From NCBI RefSeq assembly GCF_963675165.1, contig NC_087384.1, forward strand, positions 6,317,182 through 6,381,181: a stretch of DNA of 64,000 nt, written 5' to 3'. The position numbers and the translations under genes were made by a program. Below are positions 60,901 to 64,000 of this stretch, piece after piece. The number at the start of each line of letters is the position of its first letter. The stretch's first letter is position 1. The notes under the pieces are model-generated. The model did not search any database. It saw only the letters and a list, made by a program, of their open reading frames with translations, and was not told the DNA's origin. This DNA is from Halichondria panicea. Its lineage: Eukaryota > Porifera > Demospongiae > Suberitida > Halichondriidae.

Positions 60901-63334
60901 AAGAGACAGAGGAAATTAATAATTATGTCTATAAAACCAATTAATGGCCTCACAACACAAAGTAGTGATATCATTTTTACACAAATTCAGCCAGATACTT
61001 ACAAAAGCAGTTTATGAGAGGCATAATTATGGTACACCCATTACAACTACCTGTAGCTGTACATGCATTCAGTTTCAGTGTTAACGTACTTCCTGTTGCT
61101 CCTGCACTTTAAGAAGCTCGTTATCAGAGAATGAAACTGAAGGCAGGACATTGTTCAGCCAAGCACCACTGCGTTTCCACAGCTGTAAATGTGGGAATGG
61201 AGGGATGAGGATATAGACAAAGATAAAGATAAGTGGTTGACACTAAAGTTTTCCAGAGGAAAGAGGACATAGCAAAACCACAATTAGCCTTTTTAGGTAG
61301 TCTGCTATGAAATCATTATGCTAATTAGCTCATGACTTCTTTCGTACAAGTACTTCGGTTATAATTATTGGATCAATCATTGCTGTGTAGTTATAGAGCA
61401 AGGATTGATTGATACAAGGTAAAGTATGAAAGAAGTCAGTCAGAGCATAGCATAATATTATGATATTCATAGCTGATAACCTAAAAAGGCTAATAATGTG
61501 GTTTTGTTACGCTCTGAACAACTGTTGCCCTAACAGTTAAGTTGTGTGGACGTGTGTGTAAGGGATGTGGATGTACGTGTGTATGTGTGAGAGGTGTGGG
61601 GGGGGTTGGTCCTCACCTCTTTTTGATCGGCACACACTTGACACAGTATCTGCAGATCTCCCTTCCCAGATTTACTGAATGACTTGCAGCGCTGGCACAC
61701 ACCCTGCATGGAGAAAAGAGCATCAAATAAATAGCTACATTAGTAGGCAGTTTAATTGGCTAATCGTATGATGTACAATTAGTGACTGGAGTTTGTACAG
61801 CAATTAATCCCGTATCAGTAATTGCATGTCGTCAAGCGAGTAATTGCACGGGGGCTTGTGTTCAAATAACAGCTGCGCCTGAAAATTTTCATTAAAACTG
61901 CATCATACATAAACGATTAGGAATCAATAGTACGGTTACTCGTGCAATAAGAGAATAATAGCGCTCATAGCAAGCACTGGCAAGGTTAATAGTAGCCTCC
62001 TTCACAAGGCCTCAAAAAGGAGGCCTGCTACTGACTGCTTATGCATGCGCCAAATTATTGGATAATTTTCCCGTAACGTTTCCCATTAAACAGAATTTTT
62101 ATCCGAATTACATCCTGAATAATATATACAGACAAAGAATACTCTTCATAAAGTCAGACACAGAGCTATATAGCTAGCTAGCTAGAGACAGAACTGTATT
62201 GGTTACAGCAGCAATTTCTTTCTGATAGAGTCGACTTTCACCAAGGTTAGTGTCAGATGGGCGTGGCCTATCCATATAGGCTATTGTCAGCCTTCCCTCC
62301 GTTCAGAGGATTGTTATTCACACTGTTGCAGGCTGTGAGTCCTTTGTTAACATAGTGTAGGCTAAGGGTAGCTATTAGAATGCTATCACACGGGCTAGAA
62401 ACCTTCACAATCACACTTCTATCCACTTTCTTCAATCCACTTCCGTTCGTTGTGACGTCATTGTTTTACTGAGCAAATACAATGGTATCCGAATTACCCA
62501 CTTTCTGGGTAATAGGTGGCGCATGCGCAAACAGTCGATACCAGGCGCTCTCTTCGAGGAAGAGCGGCCTGGAATCGAGGCTAGGTTAATAGCAGCTTGC
62601 CATTGCTTGTTACTCATGCCATATTGCACTCCTAGCCATACTATTAATTATACTAATTGAACCTACTTTGGCAATAATCCAACCACTCTCTATATTAGGC
62701 TATCGATTACTGAAAATTGGCAAGCGTTAAAACCATTGCATGCAATGCATACCTTCTGACAGATGTGACACAGTTGCACTCCGGACGGCCTCTGTTGGTC
62801 GCCCTTTGGAGACGAAAAGTTGATCCCACAGATACGACACGAACCGACGCCATCGCCACGACAACTATCTACCAACTGCTTGTGCTTGAGCATGAATATC
62901 CTGCCAATGATCACATGAGGTTATAATATATAGCAAATTACTAGAACATTGTGCTGGTGAAAAACCTTTGCGAATGAACCAAATCAGCAGAAAAATTGAC
63001 CCTTTGCTATCTAACTATTGCATTCTGGCAAGGATCATGTGTATTTACCAGTACTAAATGATTTAGTTTTTGCGATTTTATTGTTGTGAATTGATCAACC
63101 CTCGCAAAGTTTTCATAATTATGTTTGATGCTTTCTAGCATTACAGTACATGCATTATAGGGTACTACTTGTCACGGATACAATCATACATACCCCACTC
63201 GAATCTCCTCCATTTTCTCCATCGCCTCGGCTCGCTGAAGAACATCTTTTATCACGGTTAACTCCTCTGGTGGAAGATGGTGCTCCTCAAGACGTGGTTG
63301 CTTAGCAGCAACTGTCGACCAACCAGTGTGGATC
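54999..63334 (-). CDS. RPH3A: Rabphilin-like Rab effector with zinc finger and two C2 domains (5' end outside)
   Basis: Thirteen exons on the minus strand, in transcript order: 63334-63194, 62900-62753, 61703-61617, 61182-61090, 60778-60745, 60501-58243, 57723-57644, 57438-57364, 57312-57206, 56607-56478, 56200-56043, 55871-55793, 55445-54999. All phases join, giving 1278 codons and a stop. The N-terminal Rab-binding helix (LTVIKDVLQRAEAMEKMEE) is followed by a FYVE-related zinc finger with four CxxC pairs (CRIC, CHIC, CQRC, CQVC) and WKRSGAW, the Rab27/Rab3-contact motif of rabphilin. The 2.26-kb exon encodes a disordered Ser/Pro/Lys-rich linker with PPLP repeats. C2A (GSIEVCLQYEE onward) keeps loop aspartates (PMDANGFSDPY, MDYDEFSKDD). 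C2B (GKIELMMKYSTKTETFTVHV) has lost several. About twice the length of vertebrate rabphilin because of the linker. Synaptotagmin-like proteins or RIM are less likely: no PDZ domain, and SGAW is present. Confidence 0.85.
61268..61520. repeat. Imperfect palindrome in rabphilin intron
   Basis: CAAAACCACAATTAGCCTTT at 61273 is matched in reverse by AAAGGCTAATAATGTGGTTT near 61486-61505, with further pairing of GACTTCTTTC and GAAAGAAGTC inward. It is probably an old foldback MITE. No target duplication was identified. Confidence 0.55.
61992..62583 (-). mobile_element. Non-autonomous hAT-like transposon, 592 bp
   Basis: Same family as 3591-4184 in the opposite orientation. The 8-bp target duplication GGTTAATA lies at 61984-61991 and 62584-62591. 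Terminal hairpins and the GCGCATGCGC-type subterminal motif are conserved. It differs from the other copy by many substitutions, so it is an independent insertion in a rabphilin intron. Confidence 0.85.
62940..63140. mobile_element. Degenerate MITE, CCGTATTACTAGAA family
   Basis: Contains GAAAAACCTTTGCGAATGA, ACCCTTTGC and GGCAAGGATCATG in the order seen in 54108-54311. The ends are eroded. It lies in the intron between the Rab-binding exon and the first zinc-finger exon. Confidence 0.6.
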
Positions 63335-63698
63335 CTGTGTTTGTATGTACGTGTAATGTGGGAATATTAAAGATGAAGTACAAAAAAAATCATACAAAAC
63401 TATCCAAATGTAATTTAACACTACTCTAGCGACTGAAGCTGTGGGCTTAACAAAAAAGTGAAGCATTGAAAAGGCTAAGCAAATATGGAATTTAATAGAT
63501 GGCTATTACACTGGTAGACACACATGTTTCCCAGATGGTGGTTGTGTACCACATGATTCATAAACAAGCAGACCCAGTTTCAGTATATCTGCTCAAAACA
63601 CATGCAGGGACAAAAATTATGAGAGTATACAGAATGATGGCTTTTACAAAACCATGTGACACACACACCACCCCCCCCCCCCCACACACACACACACA

Positions 63699-63770
<72 letters not shown>

Positions 63771-64000
63771 CACTCTAATTATGCTAATTAACTTAATGAG
63801 TGCTATATATGACAGCTATAGCATATGACAGTCACAGCATATCTTAACAGCCGCAAAAGGAAACGGACACAATATGGACTTTGGCTTTAATAGTTAGAGA
63901 GGAAATGCTGTCACAGCTATCAAAACCAGTTGAAGAAGGTGCATGCATTTTCAGTTTTGACATGAGTATATACTTAATACACTTACAACACGCTATACCC
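63335..64000. other. 5' intron of the rabphilin-like gene, no exon seen
   Basis: Upstream of the first visible exon on the minus strand. It holds a C-run plus (CA)n tract at 63671-63769 and no open block with splice signals. The gene's start codon is therefore expected outside the window. Confidence 0.5.
63671..63769. repeat. (CA)n microsatellite
   Basis: About 85 bp of CA dinucleotide with one TA interruption, preceded by a C run. ORFs over it on either strand are artefacts. Confidence 0.95.

Overview
The window is animal nuclear DNA. It has short spliced genes with GT-AG introns, TA-rich introns full of (CA)n/(GT)n tracts and miniature transposons, and metazoan protein families. The compact introns and heavily duplicated, element-rich layout fit a marine invertebrate, possibly a sponge or another early-branching animal. 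That placement is inference; no lineage-diagnostic gene was seen.

Three gene families account for nearly all coding signal: (1) a class I myosin (IQ neck plus TH1 tail, + strand); (2) an SLC12A9-like cation-chloride-cotransporter family member (+ strand, 26 exons, 937 codons); (3) a rabphilin-like Rab effector (- strand, zinc finger plus two C2 domains), whose 3' end faces the last SLC12A9 copy.

Layout. 1-4742: IQ and tail exons of a myosin whose motor lies off the left edge. 5044-11969: a first SLC12A9 copy, broken by loss of exons 5-8 and truncated in exon 10. 11984-13017: a second, decayed myosin tail. 13333-13489: a lone second SLC12A9 first exon. 13553-15400: fragments of a myosin motor, one exon split by an inverted-repeat element. 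15432-20172: a near-perfect repeat of 1-4742. 20474-36137: a complete SLC12A9 gene. 36138-36509: its 3' flank plus a piece of the rabphilin last exon. 36510-37821: the start of another repeat, cut inside a transposon. 37822-54776: a second complete SLC12A9 gene. 54999-63334: the rabphilin-like gene (- strand), continuing off the right edge.

The locus is best read as a myosin-SLC12A9 gene pair (about 300 bp apart, same strand) that was duplicated in tandem several times and then partly deleted. The two intact SLC12A9 copies have identical exon lengths and seven inferred amino-acid differences. Introns differ by transposon insertions with recognisable empty sites and by strong expansion of different minisatellites. 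Similarity between units is mosaic (unit 1 follows unit 2 up to about 5573, then follows unit 3), so gene conversion or unmerged haplotypes in the assembly must be considered.

The large third intron of each SLC12A9 copy carries passengers: an antisense 214-codon ORF and an antisense TPR exon relic resembling TMTC proteins. Functionally, the myosin would link membranes to actin, SLC12A9 is a multi-pass membrane transporter-family protein, and the rabphilin-like protein would tether Rab-bearing vesicles. Nothing in the sequence shows that they act together.
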